Shown: piece by piece, positions 36,054-46,861 of the stretch
Position numbering within the stretch: the first letter of the stretch is position 1
Layout of the letters: each line of letters starts with the position of its first letter
NCBI GenBank assembly: GCA_947474755.1
Contig: CANJJE010000006.1
Span: 62,001 to 126,000 of the forward strand
Origin: Burkholderiales bacterium
Lineage (GTDB): Bacteria > Pseudomonadota > Gammaproteobacteria > Burkholderiales > Burkholderiaceae_C
DNA length: 64,000 bases
Direction: 5' to 3'
Notes under the pieces: model-generated
Databases searched by the model: none
Seen by the model: only the letters and a program-made list of their open reading frames with translations
What the model was told of the DNA's origin: nothing
Made by a program: the position numbers and the translations under genes

Positions 36054-37295
36054 ATGCCCGTCAATCTGCAAGCACCGAATCCAGCCGATCTGAAGCCCGT
36101 GCCGGGCGTGTTGCTCGGCACCACGATGGCCGGGGTGCGCAAGGCGAACCGGCGCGATGTGCTCGTCGTCACGCTGGCCGAAGGCTCGCAGGTGGCCGGC
36201 GTGTTCACCCGCAACCGTTTCTGCGCGGCACCGGTGCAACTGTGCCGACAGCACCTGGAGATCGACCGCAAAGGCGCGCCAGGCATCCGCGCGCTGCTGG
36301 TCAACACCGGCAATGCGAACGCGGGCACCGGCGCAGACGGTCTGGCTCGCGCACGCTCGACCTGTGTGGCGCTGGCCACGCAACTCGGCCTGCAGCCCGA
36401 TCAGGTGCTGCCGTTCTCCACCGGCGTGATCATGGAAACGTTGCCGAACGACCGCATCGAAGCCGGCTTGCCCGCAGCACTCGCTGATCGAGATGCTGAC
36501 CACTGGGCGCAGGCCGCCGAAGCGATCATGACCACCGACACGCTGCCCAAGGCAGCCTCCTTGCAGGTTCAGATCGGCGGCAAGACGGTCACCGTCACCG
36601 GCATCAGCAAGGGCGCGGGGATGATCCGCCCGAACATGGCCACGATGCTCGGCTTCGTCGCCACTGATGCGGTGCTCGCTCCTGGTCTGCTCGACACCCT
36701 GGTGTGTGACGCGGCCGATCGATCATTCAACCGCATCACGATCGACGGCGACACCTCGACCAACGATTCCTTCGTGCTGATCGCCACGCAGCAGGCCGGC
36801 CACGCGCCGATCACGCAGCTCGACAGCGGCGACGGTGCGGTGCTGCGCGAGGCGGTGATCTCGGTGGCGATGACTCTGGCCCAGGCCATCGTGCGCGACG
36901 GCGAGGGTGCAACCAAGTTCATCACCGTGCAGATCGATGGTGGCGCGACCGAAGCCGAATGCCAGCTGGCGGCCTACGCCATTGCCCACTCGCCGCTCGT
37001 CAAGACGGCCTTCTTCGCCAGCGACCCGAACCTCGGCCGCATCCTGGCGGCCGTCGGCTATGCCGGCATCGCCGATCTCGACCAGGCGCTGATCGACCTG
37101 CACCTCGACGATGTCCAGGTGGTCTCACGCGGCGGGCGCGACCCGGCGTACCGTGAGCAAGACGGCCAGCGGGTGATGAAGCAAAGCGAGATCACCGTGC
37201 GGGTCAACCTGAACCGCGGGGTGGCCAGCACCACTGTCTGGACCTGCGATCTCAGCTACGAGTACGTGAAGATCAACGCGGACTATCGCAGCTGA
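36054..37295 (+). CDS. argJ: Bifunctional ornithine acetyltransferase / N-acetylglutamate synthase
   Basis: ArgJ recycles the acetyl group from N-acetylornithine to glutamate in arginine biosynthesis and, in bifunctional forms, also uses acetyl-CoA. The 413-residue precursor cleaves itself before a threonine: the site [13 protein letters not shown] has T197 as the new N-terminal nucleophile. Other family blocks are [25 protein letters not shown] and [17 protein letters not shown]. It lies in the same direction as secA with a 42-base gap and ends 24 bases before the convergent glycerophosphodiester phosphodiesterase gene. argB is about 22 kb upstream. Confidence 0.97.
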   Translation: MPVNLQAPNPADLKPVPGVLLGTTMAGVRKANRRDVLVVTLAEGSQVAGVFTRNRFCAAPVQLCRQHLEIDRKGAPGIRALLVNTGNANAGTGADGLARARSTCVALATQLGLQPDQVLPFSTGVIMETLPNDRIEAGLPAALADRDADHWAQAAEAIMTTDTLPKAASLQVQIGGKTVTVTGISKGAGMIRPNMATMLGFVATDAVLAPGLLDTLVCDAADRSFNRITIDGDTSTNDSFVLIATQQAGHAPITQLDSGDGAVLREAVISVAMTLAQAIVRDGEGATKFITVQIDGGATEAECQLAAYAIAHSPLVKTAFFASDPNLGRILAAVGYAGIADLDQALIDLHLDDVQVVSRGGRDPAYREQDGQRVMKQSEITVRVNLNRGVASTTVWTCDLSYEYVKINADYRS

Positions 37296-37319
37296 GCGGC
37301 CGGTCGCGGCGACGGCTGC

Positions 37320-38093
37320 TCAAGCTGATGGCAAGCGGTCCACCGCGTCGGTGAACAGCGCGTCCACGCCCCACCCGAACAGCCGCTCCGCCACCCGCGC
37401 ATCGTTCACCGTGTAGGCCATCGCCAGCAGGCCTGCCGCGTGCAGCCGTTCGACCCATCCGGCGTCGATCAGCACGAAGTCAGCCACCACGGCGACGCAG
37501 CCAAGCGCCAGCGCCTGCTCGAACCAGTCCGGCGTCAGCGCGTCGATCAACAGTGCGCGCGGCAAGGCCGGGGCCGCTTCGCGCGCAGCGGCCACTGCAT
37601 CCACCGAGAACGAACTGAGCAGCGGTAAATCGGTTCGCCCCGCCCACAGCCGTGCTGCTTCGGCAGCAACGCGTTGCCCGGTCAGCACTTCCCAGCCGGG
37701 TGTTGGCTTGATCTCGATGTTCAGCAGCGAATCGGTGGCGATGCACAAGCCAGCGATCGCTGCCAGCGTCGGGATCGGCTCGCCAGCGAATGCGGCGCTG
37801 TGCCAGCTGCCGGCGTCCAGCGTGGCGAGTTCGGCCCACGCTCGATCGCCGGCAACGCCGCAGCCGTTGGTGGTGCGATCCAGCGTCGTGTCGTGCATCA
37901 GGAAGGCGATGCCATCCGCACTGAGCTTCACGTCGCACTCGAAAGCGCGGCAGCCATGGCTGTGGCCGAGGCGAAATGCCGCCATGGTGTTCTCCGGCGC
38001 CAGGGTGCCGGCGCCTCGATGGGCGAGCCATCGACATGACCGCCACCGGCTGTCCGGGGAGAGCGTGGTTCGGCTCGGCAGATCGGAGTTCAT
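37320..38093 (-). CDS. ugpQ: Glycerophosphodiester phosphodiesterase
   Basis: The 257-residue enzyme hydrolyses glycerophosphodiesters to glycerol 3-phosphate and an alcohol. The start at 38093 ([10 protein letters not shown]) is favoured; frames upstream run to 38207 without a better start. GDPD motifs are present: [19 protein letters not shown] with the catalytic histidine and arginine, [11 protein letters not shown] with the metal-binding residues, and [14 protein letters not shown] with a second histidine. There is no signal peptide, so it is cytoplasmic, like UgpQ. It is convergent with argJ and divergent from the FAD oxidoreductase gene. Confidence 0.9.
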   Translation of the reverse strand: MNSDLPSRTTLSPDSRWRSCRWLAHRGAGTLAPENTMAAFRLGHSHGCRAFECDVKLSADGIAFLMHDTTLDRTTNGCGVAGDRAWAELATLDAGSWHSAAFAGEPIPTLAAIAGLCIATDSLLNIEIKPTPGWEVLTGQRVAAEAARLWAGRTDLPLLSSFSVDAVAAAREAAPALPRALLIDALTPDWFEQALALGCVAVVADFVLIDAGWVERLHAAGLLAMAYTVNDARVAERLFGWGVDALFTDAVDRLPSA

Positions 38094-38285
38094 CGGTTCG
38101 GGTGGGGCATGGCGCCGGCCTCTGGGTGCGCCCGCGCAACAACGATAGATGGGTTTGCCATGTGTTGGAGTCCCCACACCGCCGTTTTCTCTGGTGAGCA
38201 ACGACAATCAGGCATTCTCGCAACGCGTCTGAGCTGGAGCGGGCCCGGTCTATCCGGGCGGTGCCCCTTGCCAGTCGCCTCACCA

Positions 38286-41200
38286 ATGAACGCACCCACG
38301 ACCCTGACCGAACTGGTGTCCGCGAGCCGCGTCGAAGCCGGCTCGCCTCGCCTGCGCGAGATTCCGTACAACTACACCTCGTTCTCCGACCGCGAGATCG
38401 TGCTGCGGCTGCTGGGCGAACGAGCGTGGGAACTGCTGGGCCGGCTGCGCGGCGAACGCCAGACCGGACGCTCGGCACGGATGCTCTACGAAGTGCTCGG
38501 CGACATCTGGGTGGTGCAGCGCAACCCCTATCTGCAGGACGACCTGCTCGACAACCCCAAGCGCCGCCAGCTGCTGATCGACGCGCTGCACCATCGGCTC
38601 AGCGAGGTGGAGGCGCGCGCGAAGCCCAGCGACGGTGCGCACCACGGTGAAGTCAACGAGCTGCTGACCTGCGCGAAAGCCGCAGTGCGGCGCTTTGCCG
38701 ACCAGTTCGACGAAGTTGCCCGGCTGCGCCGCCGCGCCACCCGGACGCTGCGCCGCTGCACCGCCGCCGACAACGTCAAGTTCGATGCGCTGTCGCGCGT
38801 GTCGCACGTCACCGACGCCACCGACTGGCGCGTCGAGTACCCCTTCGTCGTGCTGACGCCCGACACCGAGGCCGAGATGGCCGCACTCGTCAAGGGCTGT
38901 GTCGAGCTGGGCCTCACCATCATCCCGCGCGGCGGCGGCACCGGCTACACCGGTGGCGCCATCCCGCTGACCTGGAACAGCGCGGTCATCAACACCGAAA
39001 AGCTCGAAGCGATGAGCGAGGTCGAGATGCGCCAGCTGCCCGGCGTCGATCAGCCGGTAGCCACGGTGTGGAGCGAAGCCGGTGTCGTCACCCAGCGCGT
39101 GGCCGATGCGGCCGAGCGCGGCGGCTTCGTGTTCGCGGTCGACCCCACCTCCGCTGAAGCCAGCTGCATCGGCGGCAACATCGCGATGAACGCCGGCGGC
39201 AAGAAGGCCGTGCTGTGGGGCACCGCGCTCGACAACCTGGCCTCGTGGCGCATGGTCACGCCCGAGGCCAAGTGGCTCGAGGTCACGCGCTTGAACCACA
39301 ACCTCGGCAAGATCCACGACGTCGAAGTGGCCAGCTTCGAGCTGAAGTACTTCGACGCCAGCGGCAAGACACTCGAGCGTACCGAGCGACTCGACATCCC
39401 GGGCAGCACCTTCCGCAAGGAAGGTCTGGGCAAGGACGTCACCGACAAGTTCCTCGCCGGTTTGCCGGGCATCCAGAAGGAAGGCTGCGACGGCCTGATC
39501 ACCAGCGCACGCTGGATCGTCCACAAGATGCCGGCGCACATCCGCACGGTGTGCCTCGAATTCTTCGGCAACGCGAAGGACGCGGTGCCCAGCATCGTCG
39601 AGATCAAGGACTACCTGTTTGCCCAGGCCAAGGCCGGCGGCGCGGTGCTGGCAGGGCTCGAGCACCTGGACGACCGCTACCTGAAGGCGGTCGGCTACGC
39701 GACCAAGAGCAAGCGCGCGCATGCCGGCGCGAATGCCAATGGCCTGCCGAAGATGGTGCTGTTCGGCGACATCGCCGGCGACGATGCCGATGTGGTCGCC
39801 CGCGCCACCAGCGAGGTGATCCGCATCGCCAACAGCCGCGCCGGTGAAGGCTTTGTCGCGGTCAGCCCCGAGGCGCGCAAGAAGTTCTGGCTCGACCGCA
39901 AGCGCACCGCAGCGATCAGCAAGCACACCAATGCCTTCAAGGTGAACGAGGACGTCGTGATCCCGCTGCCGCGCATGGGCGAGTACACCGAAGGCATCGA
40001 GCGCATCAACATCGAACTCAGCCTGCGCAACAAGCTGACGCTGCTGGACGCGCTGGAAGCGTTCTTCCGCAAGGGCCAGCTGCCGCTGGGCAAGGGCGAC
40101 GACGCGGTCGACATCCCGTCGGCCGAGCTGCTCGAAGACCGGGTTCAGCAGGCGCTCACGGTGATCGACGAGGTGCGCGCGCTGTGGCAGCACTGGTTGA
40201 CGCACCTCGACACCGGCGTCGGTGAGCCCAGCTACTTTGCCCGCTTGCAGGACCACACGCTGCGCGCTTCGTGGAAGCTGCAGGTGCGCGCGCCGCTGCA
40301 AGCCATCTTCTCCGGCGCGGCGCTGTCGCCGATCGTCGAAGCCTGCCAGGCCATCCACAAGGAGGTGCTGCACGGCCGGGTGTGGATCGCGCTGCACATG
40401 CACGCCGGCGACGGCAATGTGCACACCAACATCCCGGTGAACAGCGACGACTACGAGATGCTGCAGACCGCGCACGAAGCCGTCGCCCGCATCATGAATC
40501 TGGCGCGTCGGCTCGACGGCGTGATCTCCGGCGAGCACGGCATCGGCATCACCAAGCTCGAATTCATGACCGACGCCGAGCTGGCCGATTTCGCCGCCTA
40601 CAAGCAGCGCGTCGATCCGGAAGGCCGATTCAACAAGGGCAAGCTGCTTCGGGGTGGCGCTGGTCGCGCCGACGTGGCCGAGCTCGGCGGCGAACCTCAA
40701 CTGCGGCCATCCGACCTGAGCCAGGCCTACACGCCGAGCTTCGGGCTGATGGGCCACGAGTCACTGATCATGCAGCAGAGCGACATCGGCGCCATCGCCG
40801 ACAGCCTCAAGGACTGCATGCGCTGCGGCAAGTGCAAGCCGGTGTGCGCCACCCACGTGCCACGAGCCAACCTGCTGTACAGCCCGCGCAACAAGATCCT
40901 CGCCACCTCGCTGCTGGTCGAGGCCTTCCTGTACGAGGAACAGACCCGCCGCGGCATCAGCCTGCGCCACTGGGAAGAGTTCGAGGACGTCGCCGACCAC
41001 TGCACCGTGTGCCACAAGTGCCTGAGCCCGTGCCCGGTCAAGATCGACTTCGGCGAGGTGTCGATGAACATGCGCAACCTGTTGCGCAAGATGGGCAAGA
41101 AGAGCTTCCGCCCTGGCAATGCGGTGGCCATGACCTTCCTCAACGCCACCAGCCCGCAGACGATCAACCTGATGCGCGGCGCCATGGTCGGTATCGGCTT

Positions 41201-42227
41201 CAAGGCGCAGCGCCTGGCCAACGACCTGCTGCAGCGCCTCGCACGCAAGCAGACGGCGCTGCCGCCCGCCACGGTCGGCACCGCGCCGATCAAGGAACAG
41301 GTGATCCACTTCATCAACAAGAAGCTGCCCGGCGGATTGCCGAAGAAGACCGCGCGCGCCTTGCTCGACATCGAGGACAAGGACTACGTGCCGATCATCC
41401 GCAACCCGCAGACGACCACCGCCGAGACCGAAGCGGTGTTCTATTTCCCCGGCTGCGGCTCGGAACGGCTGTTCTCGCAGGTGGGCCTGGCCACGCAGGC
41501 CATGCTGTGGCATGCCGGCGTGCAGACGGTGCTGCCACCGGGCTACCTGTGCTGCGGCTACCCGCAGCGCGGCAGCGGTCAGTACGACAAGGCCGACAAG
41601 ATCATCACCGACAACCGGGTGCTGTTCCACCGTGTCGCCAACACGCTCAACTACCTCGACATCAAGACCGTGGTGGTCAGCTGCGGCACCTGCTACGACC
41701 AGCTGCAGGGTTACCAGTTCAACGAGATCTTCCCCGGCTGCCGGATCATCGACATCCACGAATACCTGCTCGAGAAGAACATCACCTTGCCGGGGCAGGG
41801 CGGCTACCTGTACCACGACCCTTGCCACAGCCCCATGAAGCTGCAGGAGCCGATGAAGACGGTGAAGGCGCTGCTCGGCAACAACGTCATCGACGCCAAG
41901 CGCTGCTGTGGTGAAAGCGGCACGCTCGGCGTGACGCGCCCCGACATCAGCACGCAGATCCGTTTCCGCAAGGAAGAGGAATTGCGAAAGGACGAGGCCA
42001 TGCTGCGCAAGACGGGTGCGGTCGCCGAGACCGGCACGGTCAAGGTGCTCACCTCCTGCCCGAGCTGCCTGCAAGGCCTCAGCCGCTACACAGGTGATTT
42101 GCAGAACGGCCTGCTCGAAGCCGACTACATCGTCGTCGAGATGGCCAACCAGCTGCTCGGCCCCGACTGGATGCCGCAGTACGTCGCGCGTGCCAACCAG
42201 GGGGGCATCGAGCGCGTGCTTGTGTAG
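38286..42227 (+). CDS. DUF3683-type FAD/Fe-S oxidoreductase fusion
   Basis: The 1313-residue protein joins several modules usually found on separate subunits: an N-terminal DUF3683 part (about 1-165), an FAD-binding domain of the PCMH type ([20 protein letters not shown]), an FAD-oxidase C-terminal domain like those of GlcD and D-lactate dehydrogenases ([31 protein letters not shown]), two [4Fe-4S] motifs ([15 protein letters not shown] and [16 protein letters not shown]), and two CCG cysteine-rich repeats ([12 protein letters not shown]...YLCCGYPQ and CGTCYD...RCCGESG). Substrate is unknown; a 2-hydroxyacid, with electrons sent to quinone, is the best guess. The start [19 protein letters not shown] is chosen over upstream frames. 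Confidence 0.9.
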   Translation: MNAPTTLTELVSASRVEAGSPRLREIPYNYTSFSDREIVLRLLGERAWELLGRLRGERQTGRSARMLYEVLGDIWVVQRNPYLQDDLLDNPKRRQLLIDALHHRLSEVEARAKPSDGAHHGEVNELLTCAKAAVRRFADQFDEVARLRRRATRTLRRCTAADNVKFDALSRVSHVTDATDWRVEYPFVVLTPDTEAEMAALVKGCVELGLTIIPRGGGTGYTGGAIPLTWNSAVINTEKLEAMSEVEMRQLPGVDQPVATVWSEAGVVTQRVADAAERGGFVFAVDPTSAEASCIGGNIAMNAGGKKAVLWGTALDNLASWRMVTPEAKWLEVTRLNHNLGKIHDVEVASFELKYFDASGKTLERTERLDIPGSTFRKEGLGKDVTDKFLAGLPGIQKEGCDGLITSARWIVHKMPAHIRTVCLEFFGNAKDAVPSIVEIKDYLFAQAKAGGAVLAGLEHLDDRYLKAVGYATKSKRAHAGANANGLPKMVLFGDIAGDDADVVARATSEVIRIANSRAGEGFVAVSPEARKKFWLDRKRTAAISKHTNAFKVNEDVVIPLPRMGEYTEGIERINIELSLRNKLTLLDALEAFFRKGQLPLGKGDDAVDIPSAELLEDRVQQALTVIDEVRALWQHWLTHLDTGVGEPSYFARLQDHTLRASWKLQVRAPLQAIFSGAALSPIVEACQAIHKEVLHGRVWIALHMHAGDGNVHTNIPVNSDDYEMLQTAHEAVARIMNLARRLDGVISGEHGIGITKLEFMTDAELADFAAYKQRVDPEGRFNKGKLLRGGAGRADVAELGGEPQLRPSDLSQAYTPSFGLMGHESLIMQQSDIGAIADSLKDCMRCGKCKPVCATHVPRANLLYSPRNKILATSLLVEAFLYEEQTRRGISLRHWEEFEDVADHCTVCHKCLSPCPVKIDFGEVSMNMRNLLRKMGKKSFRPGNAVAMTFLNATSPQTINLMRGAMVGIGFKAQRLANDLLQRLARKQTALPPATVGTAPIKEQVIHFINKKLPGGLPKKTARALLDIEDKDYVPIIRNPQTTTAETEAVFYFPGCGSERLFSQVGLATQAMLWHAGVQTVLPPGYLCCGYPQRGSGQYDKADKIITDNRVLFHRVANTLNYLDIKTVVVSCGTCYDQLQGYQFNEIFPGCRIIDIHEYLLEKNITLPGQGGYLYHDPCHSPMKLQEPMKTVKALLGNNVIDAKRCCGESGTLGVTRPDISTQIRFRKEEELRKDEAMLRKTGAVAETGTVKVLTSCPSCLQGLSRYTGDLQNGLLEADYIVVEMANQLLGPDWMPQYVARANQGGIERVLV

Positions 42228-42388
42228 GTGGCCTTTTTCTTGCTTGAAAGCGAAAGGCTGGTTTCAGTGGTTGCAGCGCACGTCAAGGGTGCTGCCACCG
42301 TCAGGCCAGCCGCTTTTCGTCAGGGTTGCATATTGGGTACCCCCTTGGTTGAGGGGGGTCCGGATAGCCCGGGGCCCGATATAGCCAC

Positions 42389-42394
42389 TATGAT
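42389..42394 (+). promoter_or_regulatory. Candidate -10 box for the PEP-CTERM gene
   Basis: TATGAT lies 52 bases before the PEP-CTERM gene start, just after a GC-palindromic stretch (42336-42380, containing accccc...ggggggt and gcccggggccc). No -35 box is seen, so an activator or alternative sigma factor could be involved. Confidence 0.3.
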
Positions 42395-42446
42395 CCGTGT
42401 GAAATCGACGATTTTTTCGTCCAATCCATCTTCGGGAGCAGGCTCC

Positions 42447-42929
42447 ATGAAACTCAGGCAAATCTCCATAGCGGCCGCCATGCTCATCAGCGGGTCAGCT
42501 TTTGCAACGCCGCTCGCTCCCACCAACCTCGGCGCCCTCGACAACACGTTTGCAAGCGTTTTCGGCAAGACCTCATCGACCGAAGCGCTTCTTCTGCAAG
42601 ATTTCTACATGTTCACGATCGCCGGGCCTGGCACGGTCTCCGGCAGCATCTTCAGCAGCGGCTATGCCGTATCTGCTGTCACTCTGATCAACTCCGCCAA
42701 CGTCACCATTGCCTCGGACACCACCCCGAGCAGCTTCAGTTTCGGTGGCCTGACAGCGGGCAGTTTCAAGCTGTCCTTCCTGGGCATGAACTCCACGCCT
42801 GACTCATCGTTCTATGGCGGCTCGGTCGGCGCCGTCACGACACCGGTGCCAGAACCAGAAACCTACGCGCTGATGCTGGCTGGCCTTGGCGTGATCGGCT
42901 TCATGGCGTCACGCCGCAGGCAAGGCTGA
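42447..42929 (+). CDS. PEP-CTERM sorting domain protein
   Basis: The 160-residue precursor has a signal peptide (MKLRQISIAAAMLISGSAFA) and ends in a full PEP-CTERM sorting signal: the VPEPETYALMLAG motif, a hydrophobic helix and the basic tail SRRRQG. Exosortases such as the XrtB encoded at 49.2 kb are thought to cut at the PEP motif. The mature part is Ser/Thr/Gly-rich with YGGSVGAV near the end and a block QDFYMFTIAGPGTVSGSIFS resembling FxDxF-type PEP-CTERM proteins. Two upstream frame starts lack signal peptides. A strong terminator follows. Confidence 0.93.
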   Translation: MKLRQISIAAAMLISGSAFATPLAPTNLGALDNTFASVFGKTSSTEALLLQDFYMFTIAGPGTVSGSIFSSGYAVSAVTLINSANVTIASDTTPSSFSFGGLTAGSFKLSFLGMNSTPDSSFYGGSVGAVTTPVPEPETYALMLAGLGVIGFMASRRRQG

Positions 42930-42971
42930 TACTGATGGCCGCGCGTTGCTGAACAGCAACCCTGCGACAAC

Positions 42972-42999
42972 AAAGGCGGTGCAAATGCACCGCCTTTTT
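42972..42999 (+). terminator. Intrinsic terminator of the PEP-CTERM gene
   Basis: aaaggcggtgc-aaat-gcaccgccttttt has a perfect GC-rich stem (about 10 bp), a 4-base loop and a run of five T's. It starts 43 bases after the stop codon and is the clearest intrinsic terminator in the window. It separates the PEP-CTERM gene from the HIT gene. Confidence 0.85.
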
Positions 43000-43058
43000 C
43001 ATTGGGGCCGAGGCGCCGCCGTGCCGGGCTGGATGACTCTTCAAGGGAGCCTTGATTC

Positions 43059-43508
43059 GTGACCAAGCTCATGCCGTCGAGATGCCCGCTGTGTGCCGAG
43101 GCGGGCGGTGTTCTGATCGCCCGCAGCCCGCGCTGGCGAGTGATCCGTGCCGAGGACGCGGCCTTCCCGGCCTTCTACCGCGTCGTGTGGAACGAGCATG
43201 TTCCCGAGTTAAGCGCCTTGTCGGCCGCTCAGCGCGGCGAGTGCATGGACGTGGTTTGCACCGTGGAGCAAGTCCTGATCGACGCGCTGCAGCCCGCCAA
43301 GATCAACCTCGCCGCTCTCGGAAACGTGGTGCCCCACCTGCACTGGCACGTGATCGCGCGCTTCGAGGCCGACAGTCACTTCCCTCAGCCGGTCTGGGGA
43401 ACGCCGCAGCGCGAACAGCCAGATGCCGTCCGGTTGCTGAAGGTCGGGCTCAACGAGCTCGATTCGCGCATCAAGGCGTCCCTGCAGCATGCATTCCAGT
43501 GCGCGTGA
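43059..43508 (+). CDS. HIT domain protein
   Basis: The 149-residue protein starts with GTG and has a CPLC-type start (PSRCPLCAEAGGVLIARSPR). The histidine triad is NVVPHLHWHVIARF. This version has more than the simple HINT fold; related betaproteobacterial proteins are diadenosine tetraphosphate hydrolase-like. The frame's last codons overlap the upstream open frame of the DUF971 gene, whose likely start is 64 bases downstream. The gene order HIT-DUF971-ubiE is common in the group. Confidence 0.87.
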   Translation: MTKLMPSRCPLCAEAGGVLIARSPRWRVIRAEDAAFPAFYRVVWNEHVPELSALSAAQRGECMDVVCTVEQVLIDALQPAKINLAALGNVVPHLHWHVIARFEADSHFPQPVWGTPQREQPDAVRLLKVGLNELDSRIKASLQHAFQCA

Positions 43509-43572
43509 GCACCGTCCTTCCGCACTGGCCCTTCGATACACTGCAACGATCCCCCTCGCCAACGCGCTGACC

Positions 43573-43986
43573 ATGGCCGGACTCACTGCCAACACCCCGC
43601 AACCCACCGCCGTCACCGTGCATCAGCAGTCCCGCGTGCTCGAGATCGGGTTTGCCGACGGCAGCAAGTTCCGCATTCCATTCGAGCTGATGCGCGTGTA
43701 TTCGCCATCCGCCGAAGTGCAGGGCCACGGCCCTGGCCAGGAGGTGCTGCAAACCGGCAAGCGCAACGTCGATGTCGTCTCGCTGGAGCCGGTCGGCAAC
43801 TATGCGGTGCTGCCCACCTTCTCCGACGGCCACAACACCGGCATCTACTCCTGGGACCATCTGTACTTCCTCGGCTCGAAGCAGGCCGAGTTGTGGAAGC
43901 AGTACGAAGAACGTCTCGCCGCTGCCGGTATCGACCGCGACGCACCGATGAAGGCGCCCCCCGGCTCGGCCTGCAGCAGCCACTGA
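43573..43986 (+). CDS. DUF971 domain protein
   Basis: The 137-residue protein matches DUF971, an Fe-S/zinc-related domain also found at the N-terminus of gamma-butyrobetaine hydroxylases. From the ATG at 43573 it begins [18 protein letters not shown]. Characteristic blocks are [35 protein letters not shown] and [20 protein letters not shown], with LYFLG following. It often sits just upstream of ubiE, as here (22 bases). Function is not known. Confidence 0.88.
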   Translation: MAGLTANTPQPTAVTVHQQSRVLEIGFADGSKFRIPFELMRVYSPSAEVQGHGPGQEVLQTGKRNVDVVSLEPVGNYAVLPTFSDGHNTGIYSWDHLYFLGSKQAELWKQYEERLAAAGIDRDAPMKAPPGSACSSH

Positions 43987-44005
43987 AAACCCACCAAGGC
44001 CTCAC

Positions 44006-44737
44006 GTGAGCAACACCCATTTCGGTTTCAAGACAGTCGACGAGTCGCAGAAGGCCCGCCGGGTACGGGGTGTGTTCGACTCCGTGGCATCGCGCTACGA
44101 CGTGATGAACGACCTGATGTCGATGGGCCTTCACCGCGCCTGGAAGGCCTACACCATCGCGGTGGCGAACGCCCGTCCAGGGAACCGCGTGCTCGACATC
44201 GCCGGTGGCACCGGCGACCTCGCGGCGGCTTTCCACAAGCAGGTCGGCCCGAGCGGCACCGTCGTTCACACCGACATCAACGAAGCCATGCTGCGCCAGG
44301 GGCGAGACCGCCTCACCGACACCGGCGTGCTGCTGCCCACCGCGTTGTGCGATGCCGAGAAGCTGCCCTTCGCTGCCAACACCTTCGATTTCGTGTCGGT
44401 CGCTTTCGGCTTGCGCAACATGACGCACAAGGACCTGGCACTGGCAGAGATGAACCGCGTGCTGCGCCCGGGCGGCCGGCTGCTGGTGCTCGAATTCTCG
44501 AAAGTCGCCAAGCCGCTGGAGAAGGTCTACGACTGGTATTCGTTCAAGGTGCTGCCGAAGATCGGCCAGTGGGTCGCTGACGACGCCGACAGCTACCGCT
44601 ACCTCGCCGAGTCGATCCGCATGCACCCCGACCAGGACACGCTGAAGGCGATGATGAAGGTCGCCGGGTTCGGCCATGTCGATGTGCACAACCTCAGCGC
44701 CGGCATCGTCGCGCTGCATGTCGGCATCAAGTGCTGA
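44006..44737 (+). CDS. ubiE: Ubiquinone/menaquinone biosynthesis C-methyltransferase
   Basis: UbiE methylates the C2 position in ubiquinone synthesis. The 243-residue protein starts with GTG ([20 protein letters not shown]). The family signature [17 protein letters not shown] is present, the SAM-binding loop is [15 protein letters not shown], and [20 protein letters not shown] and [18 protein letters not shown] follow. It ends the HIT-DUF971-ubiE group. Beyond it, 44738-44921 is non-coding with a possible short stem (gcggct/agccgc) and a TACACT-like box upstream of the exopolysaccharide operon. Confidence 0.96.
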   Translation: MSNTHFGFKTVDESQKARRVRGVFDSVASRYDVMNDLMSMGLHRAWKAYTIAVANARPGNRVLDIAGGTGDLAAAFHKQVGPSGTVVHTDINEAMLRQGRDRLTDTGVLLPTALCDAEKLPFAANTFDFVSVAFGLRNMTHKDLALAEMNRVLRPGGRLLVLEFSKVAKPLEKVYDWYSFKVLPKIGQWVADDADSYRYLAESIRMHPDQDTLKAMMKVAGFGHVDVHNLSAGIVALHVGIKC

Positions 44738-44921
44738 GTGGCGCCTGCGGCTCGCTTGCAAGCCGCTACATATTCACGTTTTTCCGCATTGCCGCGCAGC
44801 GGCTCCCCGCGTTCCCGGGTGGATGAAATGTCATGCTACGTGGATACACTGCGCCTCGGTCACAGCCAGAGCATTCGTCTCTCGGCCTCGCTGCCCTGAC
44901 AACCTGCTGGAGAAACCCCGG

Positions 44922-45938
44922 ATGATTTCGAGTCTTGACGGACGCATTGCCCGCCGCGAAAGCCGATTCGGTGGCCGCGTCACACTGATCGCACTGGCTG
45001 CCTCCCTCGTTCTGCTGGCGGCTTGCGGCGAAAAGAGCAAGGACAAAGCCTCGCAGACTGCGGCCAAGGTCAACAAGGAAGAGATTACCGTCCACCAGAT
45101 CAATTTCGTGCTGCAGCAGCAGCGCGGCCTGCAGCCAGACCAGGCAGATGCCGTCAGCAAGCAGATCCTGGAACGGCTGATCGACCAGGAACTGGCCGTA
45201 CAGAAAGCCGAAGACCTGAAGCTCGACCGCGACCCGCGTGTGGTGCAGCAGATGGAGGCCGCCAGGCGCGAAATCATCGCCCGCGCCTATGTCGAGAAGA
45301 CCGGCGAAGCCGTCGCCAAACCCACCGATGCCGAGATCAAGGCCTACTACGACGCCAAGCCTGGGCTGTTTGCGCAGCGCCGCATCTACAGCCTGCAGGA
45401 AGTCATCATCGAGGCCACGCCCGAACAGGTTGCCACGCTGCGCGAGCAACTCGGTGTGTCCAAGAGCATCAACGAGTTCGTCGAGTTTCTGAAAGCCAAC
45501 GGCTATCGATTCACGGGCAACCAGGCGGTGCGCCCCGCAGAGCAGCTGCCGCTCAACCTGCTCGACACCTTTGCGAAACTCAACGACGGCCAGGCCGTCC
45601 TGCTGCCATCGGCCACGGGCGCCCAGGTCGTGGTGGTCGCGGGCACCCGCTCGGAACCGGTGGACGAGGCACGCGCCAAACCGGCGATCGAGCAGTTCCT
45701 GTCCAACGAAGCCAAACGCAAGCTCGTCGAGGCCGACATCAAGGCCTTGCGCGCGGAAGCGAAGATCGAATACGTCGGCAAGTTCGCCCCGGCGCCAGCG
45801 AATGCCGCCTCGGCCACGCCGGCTGCGTCTGCGCCCGTGCCTGCGCCCGCGCCCGTGCCCGTCACCCAGCCACCATCTGCAGCATCCGCAGGTGGCCTGA
45901 GCGCCACCGACATCAGCAAGGGAATGGGCCTCAAATAA
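44922..45938 (+). CDS. epsD: EpsD family peptidyl-prolyl cis-trans isomerase
   Basis: This 338-residue lipoprotein is a SurA-like isomerase of the kind found in exosortase-linked exopolysaccharide operons. The N-terminal lipobox is LLAACGEKSKD, with the lipidated cysteine at C35. An N-terminal SurA-like helical domain (EEITVHQINFVLQQQRGLQ) is followed by a parvulin-like part (YYDAKPGLFAQRRIYSLQEV) and a low-complexity Ala/Pro tail. It may help fold or place the outer-membrane export machinery. Its TAA overlaps the ATG of epsE by one base, so the two genes are coupled. It is the first gene of the operon. Confidence 0.9.
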   Translation: MISSLDGRIARRESRFGGRVTLIALAASLVLLAACGEKSKDKASQTAAKVNKEEITVHQINFVLQQQRGLQPDQADAVSKQILERLIDQELAVQKAEDLKLDRDPRVVQQMEAARREIIARAYVEKTGEAVAKPTDAEIKAYYDAKPGLFAQRRIYSLQEVIIEATPEQVATLREQLGVSKSINEFVEFLKANGYRFTGNQAVRPAEQLPLNLLDTFAKLNDGQAVLLPSATGAQVVVVAGTRSEPVDEARAKPAIEQFLSNEAKRKLVEADIKALRAEAKIEYVGKFAPAPANAASATPAASAPVPAPAPVPVTQPPSAASAGGLSATDISKGMGLK

Positions 45939-46780
45939 TGAAACACACGCTGCAATCCGCGATGTTGACGGCTGTGGCTGCCGTCGTTCTGGCTTGCGTC
46001 TCGCCATGGACGCAGGCGCAGTCATCGGCCACATCCAGTGCGGTGCCGGCCACCAATGAATACCGGATCGGCTCGGGCGATGTCATCCGCATCAACGTCT
46101 ATCAGAACCCCGATCTGACACTCGAAACCCGCATCACCGAAGCCGGCATCATCACCTACCCGCTTCTGGGCACCATCCGTCTCGGCGGCCTCGGTGTCAC
46201 CGCAGCAGAGAAGCTCATCGGCGACGGCTTGCGCAACGGCAATTTCGTCAAGCAGCCGCAAGTCACCATCGTCGTTTTGCAGGTTCGTGGCAACCAGGCC
46301 AGTGTGCTCGGGCAGGTCAACCGCCCGGGCCGCTTCCCGATTGAAGTGGCCGACATGCGCTTGACCGACCTGCTGGCCACGGCCGGCGGCACCGCCGTCA
46401 ACGGCTCCGACGTGGTGGTGCTCTCCGGGACGCGCAATGGCGAGGCCTACCGGCTCGAAGTCGACCTGCCAACCCTGTTCGGCCCGGGCGGGCGCGAGAA
46501 GGACGTGCTGATCCAGAACGGCGACACGATCTGGGTTGACCGGCAGCCGCTGATATTCATCTACGGCGAAGTGCAGCGCCCGGGCGCTGCGCGGCTCGAG
46601 CGCGGCATGACCGTGATGCAGGCACTGGCCACCGGCGGCGGCCTCAATCTGCGCGGCACGGAACGCGGCATCCGCGTGCATCGCAAGGGCGCCGACGGCA
46701 AGGTGCAGGTCGTGCAGCCCAAGATGGACGACACCTTGCTCGAGGGCGATGTGGTGTTCGTTCAAGAGAGCTTGTTCTGA
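45938..46780 (+). CDS. epsE: Polysaccharide export protein EpsE (Wza-like)
   Basis: The 280-residue protein is a Wza/OPX-type export protein with an N-terminal signal sequence (about 1-28, LTAVAAVVLACVSPWTQAQ). The poly-export domain shows YRIGSGDVIRINVYQNPDL, then SLBB-type repeats with VLGQVNRPGRFPIEV and FIYGEVQRPGAARLERGMT. It would form the outer-membrane exit path for the polymer. Visible cysteine C20 lies in the signal; whether it is lipidated is not clear. It follows epsD by a one-base overlap and precedes epsF by 81 bases. Confidence 0.93.
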   Translation: MKHTLQSAMLTAVAAVVLACVSPWTQAQSSATSSAVPATNEYRIGSGDVIRINVYQNPDLTLETRITEAGIITYPLLGTIRLGGLGVTAAEKLIGDGLRNGNFVKQPQVTIVVLQVRGNQASVLGQVNRPGRFPIEVADMRLTDLLATAGGTAVNGSDVVVLSGTRNGEAYRLEVDLPTLFGPGGREKDVLIQNGDTIWVDRQPLIFIYGEVQRPGAARLERGMTVMQALATGGGLNLRGTERGIRVHRKGADGKVQVVQPKMDDTLLEGDVVFVQESLF

Positions 46781-46861
46781 GGATTCATTGCACGTCGCTC
46801 TCGCGAGTGACCCCCTAGCCCACAACTTGCCCGATCCGGTGCGCCCGGGAAAGATCCACAC

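Noticed and set aside
38280-40757. A long minus-strand open frame (about 825 codons) opposite the DUF3683 oxidoreductase gene
   Set aside because: It is an antisense shadow in GC-rich DNA: its codons follow the third-position pattern of the plus-strand gene, and it shows no domain.
40271-41914. A 547-codon plus-strand frame overlapping the DUF3683 gene
   Set aside because: It is the alternative register of a clearly coding gene, has Arg/Ala-rich shadow composition and no ribosome-binding site or domain.
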